Shown here: positions 11,144 through 23,900 of the stretch, piece after piece | How the letters are laid out: each line of letters starts with the position of its first letter | How positions within the stretch are numbered: position 1 is the stretch's first letter | Source: Stercorarius parasiticus | Lineage: Eukaryota; Chordata; Aves; Charadriiformes; Stercorariidae | Length of the DNA stretch: 64,000 bases | Assembly (NCBI GenBank): GCA_013396915.1 | Contig: VWZL01000203.1 | Location: forward strand, 1,256,886 to 1,320,885 | Reading direction: 5' to 3' | Notes under the pieces: generated by a model | The model's database searches: none | Told to the model about the DNA's origin: nothing | Seen by the model: only the letters and a program-made list of their open reading frames with translations | Made by a program: the position numbers and the translations under genes

Positions 11144-12118
11144 CCGCTCCCCTCAGGCGGGAGAGCGCGGTCACCAGCAGCCCGCAGGTCGCCTCGCCAC
11201 CGGCGCGCCCTCATGGGGCAGGGGCTCTGGGCAGCTCCTGCGAGCCCCGCGTCCCTCAGCAGCAAAGGGAAAAGCTGCGCTGTCAGCCTTTGTTGTCTGC
11301 TTTTCCCGACCCGTCCCTTGGCCCTCCGAAAGCCAGGTGCAGAGCCCGAGGCCTGCAGGCTGCCCATGGCAGCCAGCTGCCTTTGAGGGAAACGTGGGCC
11401 TAGAAGGACTCACGCACTGGGTACGTGTCCTGGCAGGGACAGGCAGAGGTGCAGGAAACACGGTTATCCTCAGCTGGCAAACGTTTCTGGTGGAAATGAC
11501 AACTTCAACCTCGGTCTTGCCCCAGTTTCCCGTAAAATCTGTAAAACGGGAACTAAATGGGTCATAATGGGCCTTATGGGGCAAAATAAAACAATATTTC
11601 AGTTTTCCAGCCTAATATACTTTGCCCTACACTCCCAGCGTTTCACATACAGTGGGCCTTATGGTAAAACATCTGGTGGCCCACCCACTGTCCACGTCCC
11701 TCTGGGCAATGGGTCTGCAGGGCATGGTTGCCTGTTGCTGAGCTGAACTTGAGGCACTTGTTCTGAACCGGTTCCACATGTGAAAGGAGCCTTGGGTGCC
11801 CAAAGTTTCCCTGGATCCCATTCCCCAAATCATGTCAGCTACTCTTCCAGAAGACATGTGTTTCACTAAATGACTTTTATTTCTCTTAGCCTTGGAACTC
11901 TGCAGCTGTTGTATTGCTGTAGCTGGTAAAACTCACCTTTATACACCATGCTGCTTCTATGATAACTCTTCCAGTTTAAATAATTTTGTCTTCTCTTACC
12001 AAATTGCTGTGTCAGGGGTATTTGCATTTGCAACTAATGGTTGCAAAACCATTAATGATACTCTGCACAGTCTTAATCCTTTAGTGTTTGACTTGTGCAG
12101 TACTTCGTGATGTGTGAG

Positions 12119-12164
12119 TAACTGGGCCTTATAATTGCTTGTAACTGGGCCTTATAATTGCTTG
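12119..12164. repeat. Perfect 2 x 23-base tandem duplication
   Basis: Two identical adjacent copies at 12119-12141 and 12142-12164, each beginning TAACTGGGCC and ending ATTGCTTG. Exact identity suggests a recent slip or duplication, and copy number may vary between individuals. Confidence 0.95.
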
Positions 12165-15100
12165 TGTCAGCCATTATTTCAAGACATAGTTAAATGTGTT
12201 GGTACAGATTCAAATGTTTAGTCAGGCTATACTTAAATCTTTGCTCTGTAGCAAAACACCTTCTACTGTCCAATTCAGTCTTAAGCATTTAGACTTTAGA
12301 CTTTATTCAGTCTTTAGGCTGGATAGAAACTAACAGGAAAACTTAATTGCCTTTTTTTTTTTTCCTCTCCCCAAAGCTGAAGACGTTTGAAAAGAAATAC
12401 AGACTTGAATGACCTGTGATGTGGCCAAATATCTGTTCTGAAACCACGCTCCTCAATATGATGTCAAGGTAGCACATACACAGATCAAAACAATAGAGAA
12501 GATAACAAGGCAAAATGTTGTTTTTAATTACAGTTTTCAAAGGTTGCAGAAGCAAACTTGATGTTTACATTTACAGTAGCTTTATGAACCGTCACTTTTC
12601 CCTGTAGAACTGTAATAACTGTAATTAAAGGATTTCCTGAATTTAATTGAACAGCAAGTGATAATGAAGGATGAAATACAGAAAGCATTTTAGCTTCATG
12701 TTGAATGTAGTAATTGTTCAATTCAGCGAACCTTTCAATTGCAAAAAAAGTTTAATTAGATGTAAAGTGAATAAAGATCAAAATTTGCTACAACCTCAGA
12801 AAGAGAAAAAAATTACCATTTGCTTAATCAGCATTAAGAAAAATCTGCAGGATCTCTATTATCTTTATCCAGTAAATGTTCTTACCTACAGTGAAGCGTC
12901 TGGTTCCTTGGTTCTATAGTTACTTTACTTTAAAACTATGTTAAGCTTGACTTACATCTGTAATCCATTTGAATATGGTGGGGCTGAGCATATCAGGAAA
13001 GTTAAGAAATGAAGTGTCTTTGCATACTTGAAGCCTTGTATTTTTCCAGTTTTATCAGTTTGTATGAATATAGGCATATCTTATTAAATCAGCATAAAAT
13101 CAGCTTTTACATCTCCAAAGGCAACCTCTTCCTCTCAGAAGTAGCTACTGCTGGTTGACAGAAACACTTGCTCAGAATTAAATGAAACCATAAAATAAAT
13201 GTATTGGAATAAGCCGATCTGCATAAGAGATGATTCTGTTTTAACTTTACTGGGATACAGTCATGTCATGTCATGTGATAGGTCATGAAGATTTTTTGCA
13301 CATCTGAGACAGAAGCTGGAGGCTTGATTTCTTTGCTTTTCTCAGCAGCTATGAAGAACTAGTATTCAATAAAGAATTAACGGTTTGAGGTTTGTATATT
13401 TAGGCCAAGATGCTGCACAATGTCACACCCTTGCATTGTAACCGAAGTTGTGTGTGATATTCTACCATGGCAAAATAATACCTATCTGCATCTAGCTGCA
13501 GAGACCACTGTCATCTAGTGAAGTTCAAGACAATTACTCAAGGCAACTTTAGGATCCACAGAAACTCTTGCCATTGGTTTTCAGTTGTCTTCTAGACATT
13601 CACTTATGTTTGGCACAGAGTAATTCTGTAGTCCAAATTCTAAAGAAGGAAATTTCCCACCCTTCCTGCTGCTGCCTTCCTTTCTGACTTAGAGCGAGCC
13701 TAGGTTAGCCATGTCTTATTTATCTGTTTATTTGTTTCAAGGTTTTGCTGAATTCATGCTTAACGCCTTACAGGTCTCATTCAGCACTCCCGCACATTCA
13801 GAGATTATCAAGCTTTCCTCAAGAAGCGCTGCGCTGTGCCATTCATAAAAGTCTGTGTGCCTGCCAAGGGGCATTACACCCACATGGGCAACTGAAGGGC
13901 AGAGTCCAGTCCGCGTACCAACATCCTGTGGGAGCCTATCCCAGAACAATACAAAAATGCAAAGTGCTGGACTACTTCCAGTGCTATTCATGCGTCAAGT
14001 AAGCACTGAACAAAGTTTTAAAGATATGTTAATAATGAAATAATAATAATAATTAAAAAGTCTCAGTAGAGAGCACAGCATGTGAGCTGGATGGATCTGC
14101 CACACTGAATCACGATTGCCTCATTGTCCAAACTAGGCATCCGTTAAGAGTTTCTCAACATCTTTCTGAAACTTTGGACTACATGCCTGAACTAAAAACA
14201 GGGCAAAGTGGAAGACCTGATCCTGTCCTCACGTGGGGCTGGAACACAGCCAGGACTTGTGTCAGGACTGCAGTTAGGGAAGACTGCGGGAATGCTTAGT
14301 CTAGTGCAAGGCAAGGGAAAGTCTCCATGTCCAGCTTTCTGCAAACTGAGCATGAAATAACTGTTAGACTTTGCAGAGACACACTGATTGTTTTGTCTTA
14401 TTTCTTGCAAGAGCAGGACATCTTCCGTCTCTGCATTTGTTACTAGTGAGCAACATAGGTACCCCTGTAAAGAAACTACCATGGGGATGGACATTCACTG
14501 TTAAACTTCAGGGTATGTGTGAGGTACGAATGACTAGCTTAGGACATCTCGCATTTGCTCGTGAGCGACGCAGCATTTTTCAGTTCAAAGCACACCACCG
14601 AATAATTATTCTTATCTACATTTGAGAAATCCTAGGGAGCTGATACAGCAGAGACTTCTGTTACAGTTTGCTTTCTTCATTAGAAAAATGGTATGAGAGC
14701 CTTCCTGGTGTTTCTTCCTGGTAGCTGGCACAAAATAACTTCCACAGTTCTCTAGGACAAACTACTCCCATGGAATTAAAAAGCATGTGTCAAAAAACCA
14801 CAGAGTTAGAAATAGGGATTTTTTAAATACCCATGCCAAGGCTGCCACAAAAACAATAGCCTCTCACAGAGGCAGAAGAAATCAGAACAAGACCAGGCAT
14901 TGTAATCAAATTGGTCTGAAAATCATTGGCATGGGACTGTCCATGCTGCTTAGAAAATAGGTGTCAATGCTGTTTTCTCCTATCCCTCCTTACCTTCTGT
15001 GTGCTGGAGAAACCCTCTCCTCCCTCATATTATTACCCTGTATTTTCTTTGTTGTTCTCCAGTTTTTCTGTTCACAACAATGAGACAAGAAAAAATGTTC

Positions 15101-15321
15101 GTTTAATGTTACTAAACTCACAGTGATGAAATTTTTGGCATTCTGTGTTTGAGCAGTATCTAGCAGTATCTAGAGTAATAGGCTGTAGAATACCAGGGAA
15201 TCCAACTGATCCTTCACTTTAAAGCTAAATCTACTTTTACTCCTCCATACCTTTGCAGAGCCACACTACAGAAAGGGAATTAAGAAATGCATAAAAACCA
15301 GAAGTTGATATAAATAGAAAC

Positions 15322-15410
15322 GGGAAAAAAAGGAAGGAGGAAAAGAGGGAAGGAAGGGTAGGAAGGGAGAAAAGGAGGGAGGGAAGGAGGAACAAAGGAA
15401 GGAAAAAGAG
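15322..15410 (+). repeat. Polypurine tract (GGAA-rich)
   Basis: About 89 bases of almost uninterrupted A and G, broken only by single T and C bases (near 15359 and 15393), with many GGAA and GGGA units. Such tracts can form triplex (H-) DNA, and clustered GGAA can bind ETS proteins. The complementary strand gives a Phe/Leu/Pro/Ser-rich frame (15237-15527) that is not a gene. Confidence 0.9.
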
Positions 15411-17926
15411 TTTTACTGTGAGCTTGACCTTATCATTTATGTATGACAATACCCCTCTCTCTTGGCTTCCTTCCTTTATATGAAATATCATCATCATATC
15501 TTCAGCATTACACAATTGAGCAACCATAGCACTTTGTGCCCTCCTGTTTTTTATCTAGAAGTTCTATGCAGGACAACTGCTGAGCTTTTTTTTATCTGGA
15601 GCAAGATTGCACAGTTCCACCCTTTATGCAACATTCCTGGTAAACAGGCTGTTTATGGGCTGACCACAACAACTTTGCTGGTCTAACTGGTTGTGTATCA
15701 TGTTTAATTCCTGAGACCTGTGAGAAGAATGAATATAGTGACACAGAACAAACCCATCTGGTAAGGTTGACACAGACATAACCAAAGGAAAGTTTAGACA
15801 AAGTTGTACATTGTCTCAGTTTAACTCCCTTAACTTTTTCTGCCCCAGGTAGCTCCAGTTGTAGGTTGGAGGTTAATCTGTCAGCATGCCTATGTTTTTT
15901 TTATAGTTGACTGAATTCAAGGACATGATAAAATGAGGTACCTGAGTGTTGGAAAAAACCCAAGAGACTTCTTTTTCCTTTCCTACAGATGATCTGGACT
16001 CTGGATGCCCTCCCCTCTCTTCCCATGATCAGTTCCCTTCCCTCATTTCCATGTTAAAGAAATCCTGCTTAACTTTACAGAATGAAGCTAAATGTATTGA
16101 TGATATGCGATGGTACTTTACGTGACGGCACTACTGACACACCAGGCATAAGGCACTGGGTCAGTGGGATGATTCTCAGACCTGAGAATTCAGCTGTATT
16201 TTGGACAAAACAAATCATTATCTCCCTTTTCTCTCGAAGTGCAGATCCAGATTCTTGGTCTTCATCTGTTCTAAGATAAGGAATTATGACTTCCCTGCTC
16301 CAAGAGAAATGTATTGGTCTTCAAATGGGGAGAAGAGAAATAAACTCCAACACTCCCTTGTAGTCCCTATATTTAGAACAGCAATTTATTTAAACAGCTG
16401 GACATATGGTTTTATTAAATGTGATGAGTGTTTCCCATTTGATTTGCTTTGAAGCAAGAAATTTCACCCATAACAAAAAACCTCCTCATCCCAACAAAAT
16501 AATAATCAGGATCACAGACCTTAAAGACTTTGTGCTGGAAGAGTTTGATGTGACTTGGATATCAATTAAGTTCTGTCAAGGCTCTAAAGTATGCCTGTCT
16601 TGTCCCTTTCAAAACTAGGTGGTAGTGTTTAGCCGAGTTCTTAGTCTACCTAGGATAGGATTTATTTTCTGCTTATTTCTTTGCTTATTTTGCTGAAACA
16701 AGCCAACTTCCGGTCTGTTAAGCGTCCCATCAAGATAAGTGAAACAGTAATAAACAGCACTCTGAGAAAGTTAATTTGTATCCAAAGAGCTTTATCAAAT
16801 TAGAAAGTCACAAGGCAGAAAATGGAACAAAATAAAATAAAACAAAATAATAAAACCATCATGGCATCTTTGTGGGCTGTTGGCATTTTTGTTTTGTAGA
16901 AGTTTATATCAAAGACTATATTTTTTCAGATACTGTTAAGTCACTTCCAGATTTAGCATACCACAGATATTTCTGTCATTTCAGATCCCCTAGGCACTTC
17001 AGTTCAGTTCAGTTCTTGCAAATCACAATAAAGATTTGTGATCAAGCAAACTGAATCTCAGTGAATATTTCCCTCTTCACATCTTTGGCTATCATCTTGT
17101 AAAACAAAGACAGAAAGGAGCTCTTTGCAGATTCACTCTGTTCTCTCATCTCCTCTTCCCAATGTTTTCTCTATTGCCAGTTTCTAAGCTGCATTTCCAA
17201 AAAAGGTGAAAATGTGACAATGCCTCGGAAGAACTTTATTTTAGTTTTTGGACAGAGGATCATTACTTTGTTGTGCATTGTTTAGTCACTTAGGTGACGG
17301 AAAAGTGGGCCTGAGATGCTATCTTTTGAGAAGAGAATCCTGCTCTCCTGGTTCCTGCCACTCACCTTCACATCAATGATTACAAATAGCCTGTAAGGTA
17401 ACAGAGAATGAAGCCCTTGAGAGGCAGCTGTCTGAACAATGGCACTCAATCTAACCTCAGAGAAGCCTTCAGGCTGGAGGTTTCAAAGGTTATGACAACT
17501 CTGCCTGCTACATTTGAGAGATCATAGGCTTTATATTCTGTAGTAGCTGCTCTTCTAAAGCTTTTCACTCACTACAGTGGTAATTGCTCAGACCTTGTGA
17601 TTAGCTAGCCACTGGGCCTCTGAAATACGTTGTTGTAGGGAAATGAGAACGGGTTATTTCATGGGAAAAAGGCATGTAGGACAATCTTTTGACCTTGTGT
17701 TTCCTGGTGGATAGTGATGTATTCATTAGTATCCTAGCCTTGGAAATCTGGTCTCCTGACCCAGTTATTTCAACTCCAAATGCTGTGGGTGTAAAGAAAA
17801 TTAATTGTAAAACACAAAAGTGGAACAGGCTGGTTTGATGCTGACCTGGATGGGCTCCTGTTTTCCGGAAATTCTTTCCATTTTAGCCAGTGGAATGCAT
17901 TTACTTTTTTTCTTTTTAATTTTTCC

Positions 17927-17968
17927 TTTTTTTTTTTTTAAGCTTGGCAATTAGACTCAAGGTTTATT
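17927..17968 (-). other. Poly(A)-tail-like scar with AATAAA signal
   Basis: On the minus strand an AATAAA hexamer (17963-17968) is followed about 23 bases later by a 13-base A run (17927-17939) and further A-rich sequence. That is the spacing of a normal cleavage and polyadenylation site with a genomic tail, as left by retrotransposed RNA. No upstream open frame is recognisable. A chance AATAAA beside an A-rich tract is an equally simple explanation. Confidence 0.3.
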
Positions 17969-20900
17969 TTGTGTTGCTGCTGTTTACCAGTTTGTTTCTT
18001 CCTCTAACAGAAGAGAATAACTTTATCTTGATGAAATCTTCCTGTTCCAAAAGGCATCCAACAACATTTGGCAGTACCAGCCTGTCAGTGTGCATCTTGG
18101 TGTTGTGCAAGTCCTTCATCTCCACACGCAGCACTCATGTGATGCCCATGAGAAAGGCTGAGCACCTTGGTTAAACACAGAATGGCAGAAAATGGAGAGA
18201 AAAAGGATGAAACAAGGACGTAGCAGAGAAGTGTGACTGAGATATCTGATTTTAGTATTTACCTTAAATTTCAGATATAGCTGGAAATGACACCTACAAT
18301 CAAGAAGCCAAGAGCTAAACACTCTTAAAACCTGCATGACCTTAAGTTTCTAGGATGATTTTGTACCTTATCAGTTATACAGTATAATTGTTATGTTAAA
18401 CTTACGGTGTGCTTTAACAAAAGATTGTTTTCTCCACATAACTGCAGCTGTCTCTGCAGTGCAACATAGTACCTTCTGAAAAACAGTGAGAGTATTTAAG
18501 ACAGGAAGGAAATAGGTGAAAGAAATACCATCAGTCCCAAGGTAGAGAGGGAAATAGATGAAATTACTGCTGTGTAATTTTAGATGTCCACTGTTGGGAA
18601 TCAACACCCTGTTGGATAACAGTATTCCCCTTTATTTTCTTTTTGTCCCCCCCGCCAAAGTTTAGTAACAGAATTATAGGGAATTCCCCTCCACAGCCAA
18701 TCACTATGTTAAAGTTGCAAAATCAAGTACATAGGGACAAAACAAATAGCCCTAGTTTTGGCATCCATCTCTGCACACTCTTAATTCATTCCCTTACATA
18801 TGTGTCTTTTTCAATGTTTATTTGCCTTATCTTTCCCATTCTCTTAAATTCCTCTCTGAACTTCTGCATGCTTGTCCTACTGTCCATCTCCTTTTTTAGC
18901 CTTCTGATTTCTAGTCCCCTCTCCTTTAAATTCATTCCCTCCCATCTGCTTGCTTTGCACCTGAGATGGGGAAATGAGAGAAATGTGTTTCCACATGAGA
19001 ATCTATTAGTGAGCAGAAATAGATACAGTTACAGAAAAAAAAAAACCAAAACACTGCAAATATTCCCAGGACAGCTTTGCTGTCTGAAAGGTCAGATGCT
19101 CATGTATGTCATTGGTTAGGACCTGTGATTGCAATCTTGAGATGTCCTGCTACTGTCGCCTGAGCAAGTGATGTCTCTTCTGACCAGATTTTTGTCTTGT
19201 GTACAAACCCTCTGGCAAGAGGGATAATTTATAACCTCATTGCCTGTAATTTCAGAAGGTTGCACGTGGAACGTTAATTCCAGTCTGTAAATGATTTAAC
19301 TCTCCCTGTATCTTTCTTTGGCTAGAATATGTACACCAGTCCCAATGACAGTTAATTATGTAGCAACAAGGACTGGTAACTAAACAAAATATCTTCCTTC
19401 CTAGTTCCCTTCTTCCCCCTCAGTTTTCTAAGGAACATTAATTTAATCATTCTGATCAAATCCTCACATTTCATTATAGTAACCTAATTTATTTTACCTT
19501 CACTCACTTGTATGACCTTTGTTATACACTTTGTCTTTGGCAAAGTTATAGACAATCAGAAACCTACATAGTTCAGAATCCTCCAGTTCTGAATTTAGAA
19601 CAAGAGGTGACTTTGGGACAAATATAAAAGCAACTCTATGCCTCATTTCTCAGCAGTCCAGAGAAACTCCTTTTTCAGTTTACACATCTTAAGAAGGATA
19701 ACTGGCTTAAAAAGCAGCTTGTGGTGTCAGCAAGGTTTCCAAGGAGTAGCTCTACTCTTTTCAAGCTGGACAACTATCTATACTGCATAACATAACAGGG
19801 CCAGGACCCTGCTAAGCTGAAGCTAATAGAGCAGATACAATCATACAGTACACTGACTGGATCTGCAGAGGTACTGGATCAGACCAAGAAAAACACAGAC
19901 ATTGTGCCACAGCACCTGCATCTTAACAAAGATAATTTGTGTGCATCTAGCAAACCACTGATCAAATTGTTCTGCTTCTAGAGCTACCACTTGACTGCTA
20001 GCCCAGGAATCTCTGCACTGTGCTGCTTGTGTGCTGCTGACGTAGTTTGGAAGGAGTGACAAGATAGCTGTAACATAGACCAAATCATCCTCATTAAGGT
20101 TATGAAATAGGAATACTTGTTTAATTTTACTGCCTGCGCTAGCTTCTGCCTTCTCTCATCGTTGTAATCTGGTAGATGGGATCCTCCAGCCCCTGGCCCA
20201 CGGTGCAGCTGCACAGTCTGCCTGCTTATGAACTGTACCAGTGTTTTGTTTATTTAGCTCCTAGGGGTGATGAAGAAGTAATGTTGAAGAGAAACTGCCA
20301 CAGCACTGTCACAGAGCCAAGGTGTATCCTAACACTTCAGTGCTCCAACAGCTAGATGTGTGTAAGTCCATGGTAGGGAACAGAATGCAGATGTCTGAAT
20401 CCTTTATTTCCTGCATTAGGAAAATGATCTAATCACCTTGCAGTCTAGACCTGCCACAGCACATCAGCATGTAGGTCCTTAGACTGTGGGTTTGTATTTG
20501 TCATCAAGTAGGCATTTGGACATATTCTGGGAAAACAGGAATAGACTGACCTCCTTGGTTGTTTGTAGCAGCACGTAGAACTCCCACATGAACATCAGGA
20601 TACAAGCAAGAGTACTGTTAGAATCCTGTCACAGGGAAAGTCTTACTAAAGTACTCGTGCTAAAGCACTCTATGCCCATAGTCACCTGGGCTCTACACCC
20701 ATATCAGGGGAGACAGTACCCATCATGAAAAACTTAGTTCTGACTTGGCAAGAACGTGCGATGGGAGAAGGTCAAGGGAGGTGTGGAAGAGGCATAAATG
20801 AAAAAAAGGAATGACCCCCAAACCTGCAGGACCTGGCAATAATCCCTGTATTTCCACCCAACTGCAGTGGCCCCACTTTCTGTAAATCACTAACTAATAA

Positions 20901-23900
20901 TGAGTCATGACAAAGAAATGTTCTGGAAACTTCCGTGTAGTTTGATTGTGCTGCCAAAACATTTGACTGCCACAGAAAATTATGAACTAGAACATAGTCA
21001 TAATAAGGCACTCCCTTTAAGATGATTAATATGCAAGGAAAATCAAAACTAAATTAAGCCTATTTTACTTTATCAGGACAAAACAGAGCTGTAGGAATGA
21101 ATGAAACATTTTGATCTGTGGCTCATTCTAATCTGTCAGTCTGCAAACTTGAGTACCTCGAGAGAGTATTTGGTTTGTTAATTTCTATATTGACACTTTA
21201 AATGTTGCGACTGTTTGCAGATTTTTCCTACCATGTGTTTCCTCTTTTTTTTTTGCATATTTTTGCAAAAGTATACAAAATATAACAAAATAACATAAAG
21301 ATTTTTCTCAGAAATTTCCTATAAAAATTTAGAATTCAGAAAAATTCCCAATGGAACATGCTCCTCTTGGAAAAAGGCAATTTAGCAGCCAGTTCATCTG
21401 CTCTTTCGAACAAGCTAAACCATTTACCGACTCACACTATCTGTTAATACAATTGATGTTTGATGGGGAACAGAGAGTCCTTTAAATAGAAAATGTAATC
21501 CAAGCAGTTGTTTCATCATGGACTTCTGCCTTGTACAATAATTTGCAATCATCTTGCACGGGTAAATGACTGCATGAGTGAGCAAGGCTACAGAGTACTG
21601 AGCCCTTTGATCCAATTTTGCTCCAGCTCAAATAAAGAAAAAAGTTTGTCCTTGGATTAATAGGAAGGATATGGCCCTAGTCCTCCTAATTTATTTATGA
21701 TTAGGATATTAACTCAGTCTTGAGGAAGTTTGCAAAGACTTTATTCAATTCACATGCAGACTGAGAGTCTGGAAATGAGAATGTGGAGACGCTAATTCTA
21801 AGAACAGATATGTTATAACAGAGGTAAGACCAAAACAAAAGCCACAACCACTTCAGACTCTCTCTGCTTATCATCACCTGGGTGACTGGCTAAAGATACA
21901 TTCTAAGATACATCCTTCCAGCAGCATAAGTTCGAACTCTGCCTTATGTATTAAAATTAGTCCTTTCTCAATACATTGGCTGCTGGAAATCTCTTTCTTA
22001 ATATCATCCCAAGATGTATTTGTCTTTTTGAAGACCATATCATGTTGCTGGTAATAGACAAGCTATGACTAACTAGTAAACATAGGATCTTCTGTCATTT
22101 CATCACTAATGAATGAGCGATAATGTATGATGTAAATGCATGACCTTCTGTTTTGTGTGATTTAATTTCATCTCATTTCTATTACTCAAGGCCCCACGGT
22201 AATCCAGTTCTTCCTGTCTGATATTCTGTCTAAATTTCATGGTGCTTTCTAAGCGTCTGTGCCTTGCTTGGTTGTACTAAATAATAGGTAGCGCAGGGCA
22301 GCAAAAGCACTATATGTGGATCTTTTGATACGCATCAGAAAGGAGGGTATGGCAGAAAAGCTATGAATGATGAATAACCACCCAGGGCATAATTCCCTAT
22401 TTCTCTATAATTGTGAAGGTTTTGCAATAGCTTGTTTGCTTATTAGTAGTTACCCTGACTTGTTTAGTCTAGAAGTGTGAACTATTAAGAACAGTGAATT
22501 CAGTCCCAAGCCTTTGCCCTGAAATTCATGCAAAAACCTTCCTGAAGATCAGGAAAATTTCATGACTTATTCGAATGTTTTCTCTTCATTTCTGGGAAAC
22601 TTCAACAGCAGGGCTTGGGGGACCAGAGCTGTCAGGATGCGATCTTGCATTGAGAAGGATACAATAACTTCAGTAAGCTTTGGAAAAGCATTTGTGTATA
22701 GTGCAGTTAAGGGAACTCAGAAATCAGCATTTAAGTTTCTAAGTCAGTGGAAATGATGAAATGCAGAGCAGCACTACCACTCCGGTTCAAACAGCTCACC
22801 TTGCCATACTGCAAAAACAGCCTTTCAGTATGCTTAATAAAAATCTTATAACTCTCTGATTAATTGCTAACAGAAAACTTACTTGGGAAGAAAGTATGCA
22901 TCTTTCCTCATGTCTGTGGTAGCATTCTTTTTGGGGCCTGAAACATAAGATTTAAGGAGCTGGTACTATGATCTCTTTTTTCCCTGCTTTTTCTTCCTTC
23001 ATCTTCTAAAATAAATCTTCTGAAGCATCAACCAGGACATGTGTGAAGGAGCTAACTGCGTGCCGAGAAAGCACAGGTCCAACTGTGCTAAAGCTGTCAT
23101 TTCGACTTTTCTGCAGGATCGTTGATAACAATACAGAAAGAAAAGTCTGTAAAGTTTATAAGTCTCTCCAAGTAATTTTGCGGAATGGCATCAGTAATTC
23201 TTGCATCCATATTGCAAAGAGACAAGGAAGCTGACATGTCTAAAATGCCATCTCTAAGAAAAAGAAAACCCCCAAACTCTTCTCTGTTCTCTAAAGCATG
23301 TACTGCATCTTCCTCAAAGGCATTTTTCTGAGCTCTGCCTGAGGTGAACATTAACAAAGACAGACATCAGCTTTCTGTTCCTTCACCAAATGTAATAACT
23401 ATTAATGGCATAATGATCACTCAGTCATGAAGTCCTTTCCATTACAACTCAAGTATCTTTTCTGGCTGTAAGTGTATCCAAGGCCACCAAGTTCATAAAA
23501 GACCCATTTTGTAAATGTCAAATTCTGCTCCTTTTATGCCAAGGTTTCTGGGAAACATATCAAGAGCAATGAAGATATTAATACATCTAGATGTGTCTCC
23601 AGCCTGCTTGGTGGAGTTGGCTAAATAACGGGGTATTCGATTGTGTTCAATGGCTGTAAGAAATATCCAAGAAAAGAAAAGGCAGGCACATTGGTTTAGA
23701 TTAACATAGAAATGAATATCTGTTTAAAGAAAACAGAAAAAAAAATCATTTTGTATAGAGTAAGAATGTTTGTTTTGACCCCCGTGTTGAGGGGGGTGTT
23801 TCATTTCTATGTTTACTTTTTCATTTAAACTTGAAAAATATGGGTGTTTGTTCTTTAACAAAAATATATTTGTCATGTTCTTGAGAAGTTGCAGAAAAGA

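Larger units (their letters stand above)
10880..11420 (-). promoter_or_regulatory. MOCS1: CpG-island promoter of MOCS1
   Basis: CpG-dense, GC-rich sequence stands out sharply from the AT-rich surroundings and sits at the 5' side of MOCS1. It contains a ZNF143-type element, a CCAAT box, Sp1-like GC tracts (around 11076-11091) and a G-rich tract on the gene's sense strand. No TATA box is evident, which fits a housekeeping promoter with dispersed starts. Islands of this kind often fire in both directions, so a divergent plus-strand transcript is possible, but no plus-strand gene is recognisable. Confidence 0.8.

Noticed and set aside
11510..11560. MIR-core-like stretch (CAGTTTCCCGTAAAATCTGT)
   Set aside because: Only a brief resemblance next to the CpG island; could be chance.
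11115..11567. 150-codon plus-strand frame in the CpG island
   Set aside because: Opens at GTG in GC-rich DNA, where stops are rare; no family resemblance.
11026..11584. Minus-strand frames with an Arg-rich start (MRARRWRGDLRAAGD...) as MOCS1 exon 1
   Set aside because: They run across the ZNF143-type element, which normally lies upstream of the transcription start, and cross an N gap of unknown size; no donor of suitable phase was found. Kept only as an alternative possibility.
15237..15527. 96-codon minus-strand Leu/Phe/Ser-rich frame
   Set aside because: Direct product of the purine tract on the opposite strand.
18643..19119. 158-codon plus-strand frame, the longest in the window
   Set aside because: Starts at a non-ATG codon (TTG), has low-complexity hydrophobic composition, no recognisable domain and no splice context; best explained by T/C-rich DNA.
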